From Pseudarcicella hirudinis (GTDB lineage Bacteria; Bacteroidota; Bacteroidia; Cytophagales; Spirosomataceae), in NCBI RefSeq assembly GCF_900115665.1, contig NZ_FOXH01000019.1, positions 50,926 to 114,925 on the forward strand: a DNA stretch of 64,000 bases, read 5' to 3'. The position numbers were made by a program, and so were the translations under genes. The notes under the pieces are model-generated. The model was not told where the DNA came from. It did no database searches and saw only the letters and a list, made by a program, of their open reading frames with translations. This document shows positions 63,184-64,000 of the stretch, in pieces; position 1 is the stretch's first letter, and each line of letters begins with the position of its first letter.

Positions 63184-64000
63184 ATGTTGAAGTATTACCG
63201 ATCCGTTCTCTCACCGATCAAAGTCTTTCTGATTCTACTTCTGATTATTTCTCCTTTCGGGGAAAGGGTGCTTTTGGCCCAGAGTAATTTCCCTGTCAGT
63301 TGCAGCCCCTATTTGTTGCCTCAGTATAGCCTCAACTGGAGTGCCTTAACCTCTTCCAATAATTTCCTGAAAGTTACCCTGGTACTCAAAGATGAAAAAT
63401 ATCAGAGTGGGATTGTTCCTGTGTTTTTACGTTTCAGGTTTGAACAGGCTGGTTCTGTGATTAGTACAAGACTTGACTATGTCCCGGCTATTCCCATCAA
63501 TTTAAGTTTCGGTACTCCTCTAACCCTCTATGGCAGTGATTTGGTTAACTACTTTCAGGCTGGTAATTTAATAGCCCAGGGAGCAGTGGATGAAAGCCTG
63601 TTGCGTCAGGGCGGTCGTTTGCCTGATGGTCTGTGGACACTCAGTGTTACCGCCTATGAGTTTGATGCTTCCAGAGGACATCGACAAATCTCAGAAACAG
63701 GAATAGCCATGATGCAGGTCTTTTATGGTTATCCTCCCCAGATAACTTACCCTGCCGAAGGACAGGTATTACAGGAACAAGAGGTACAGAATCTGTTGTT
63801 TTCCTGGATGCCCCGTGGTACAGCCTCCCGTGGGGGGATTTCAGGGCTGATTTATACAGTAGAACTTTATGAGGTATCAGATGGGGAAGTACCCAATGCG
63901 GTAGTTCAGGGGAAAAGACCCATTTTCAGTACAACCACCAATACCAGCAATTATTTGTATGGTATTACCGACCCAGCCCTGATAGTGGGACGGAAGTATG
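63184..64000 (+). CDS. TANFOR-domain surface protein, partial at the right edge
   Basis: The frame opens at ATG 63184 and stays open to the window end (272 codons and one base). Signal peptide to about residue 33 (ends LLAQ). The next 150 residues follow the TANFOR pattern: SCSPYLLPQYSLNWSAL, VTLVLKDEKYQSGIVPVFLRF, TRLDYVPAIPINL, SFGTPLTLYGSDLVNYFQAGNL, GRLPDGLWTLSVTAYEFD. A second domain starts near residue 185 (YPPQITYPAEGQVL...FSWMPRG). The family is known from Tannerella and from many Cytophagales surface proteins. The rest of the gene lies outside the window. Confidence 0.75.
   Translation, partial: MLKYYRSVLSPIKVFLILLLIISPFGERVLLAQSNFPVSCSPYLLPQYSLNWSALTSSNNFLKVTLVLKDEKYQSGIVPVFLRFRFEQAGSVISTRLDYVPAIPINLSFGTPLTLYGSDLVNYFQAGNLIAQGAVDESLLRQGGRLPDGLWTLSVTAYEFDASRGHRQISETGIAMMQVFYGYPPQITYPAEGQVLQEQEVQNLLFSWMPRGTASRGGISGLIYTVELYEVSDGEVPNAVVQGKRPIFSTTTNTSNYLYGITDPALIVGRKY

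Overview
The window looks like chromosomal DNA of a Bacteroidota bacterium, most likely of the order Cytophagales (inference). It is AT-rich. Intergenic regions carry the Bacteroidota -7 box TAnnTTTG, and Shine-Dalgarno sequences are almost absent. Family content fits: two TonB-dependent receptors with carboxypeptidase-like N-terminal domains, a DUF4249 lipoprotein partner, a PorT-like type IX secretion protein next to ubiE, a succinylornithine-type carbamoyltransferase, DUF2807 and DUF5916 proteins, and a TANFOR-domain protein running off the right edge. No rRNA, tRNA, CRISPR array, transposase or phage gene was recognised.

Layout. 0.3-8 kb (+): small envelope and housekeeping genes (DUF5916 barrel, DUF3574 lipoprotein, Rdx-type protein, SdiA-regulated-like lipoprotein, DUF2911 protein, CheY-like receiver, metallo-hydrolase, HAD phosphatase) with one TetR gene on the minus strand. 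8-21 kb (mostly -): Gfo/Idh/MocA oxidoreductase with nucleoside-type MFS permease, serine hydrolase, Nudix hydrolase, M1 aminopeptidase, YpdA-type reductase and a long acyl-CoA dehydrogenase with an operator-like palindrome. 21.8-28.3 kb (+): arginine block argF'-argB-(ADP-ribosylglycohydrolase)-argE'-argH, then a barrel protein and a 47-residue membrane protein. 28.4-36.7 kb: GH20 hexosaminidase, riboflavin synthase, DUF1684 protein, two DUF2807 proteins, PadR regulator, isochorismatase-like hydrolase. 37-40 kb (+): histidine kinase, ubiE, porT-like gene. 40-52.4 kb: DUF4249/TonB receptor pair, orphan XRE regulator, NagB fused to a PIG-L-type domain, two-domain FAD/Fe-S dehydrogenase, second TonB receptor with a downstream periplasmic protein. 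53.2-56.2 kb (+): four-gene membrane cassette with its own winged-helix regulator and two copies of a TACTTTG-N5-CAAAGTA operator. A third, near-identical site lies in the promoter of the PadR gene.

The most unusual part is the 4.4 kb between two copies of a terminator-plus-tail repeat (56230-56281 and 60577-60625). It holds a Crp/Fnr-family regulator, a perfect FNR-type box, a lipoprotein with a glycine-rich hinge and a possible papain-like C-terminal domain, and an adjacent small membrane protein. Downstream are a second intact copy of that membrane protein, a truncated third copy, and a decayed piece of the lipoprotein C-terminus. Repeated duplication and decay of tail-plus-partner units is how toxin/immunity loci evolve. 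I propose, as inference only, that this is a lipoprotein effector/immunity island under Crp/Fnr control.

Coordinates and residues were read by eye. Family names rest on recognised motifs, not database searches.
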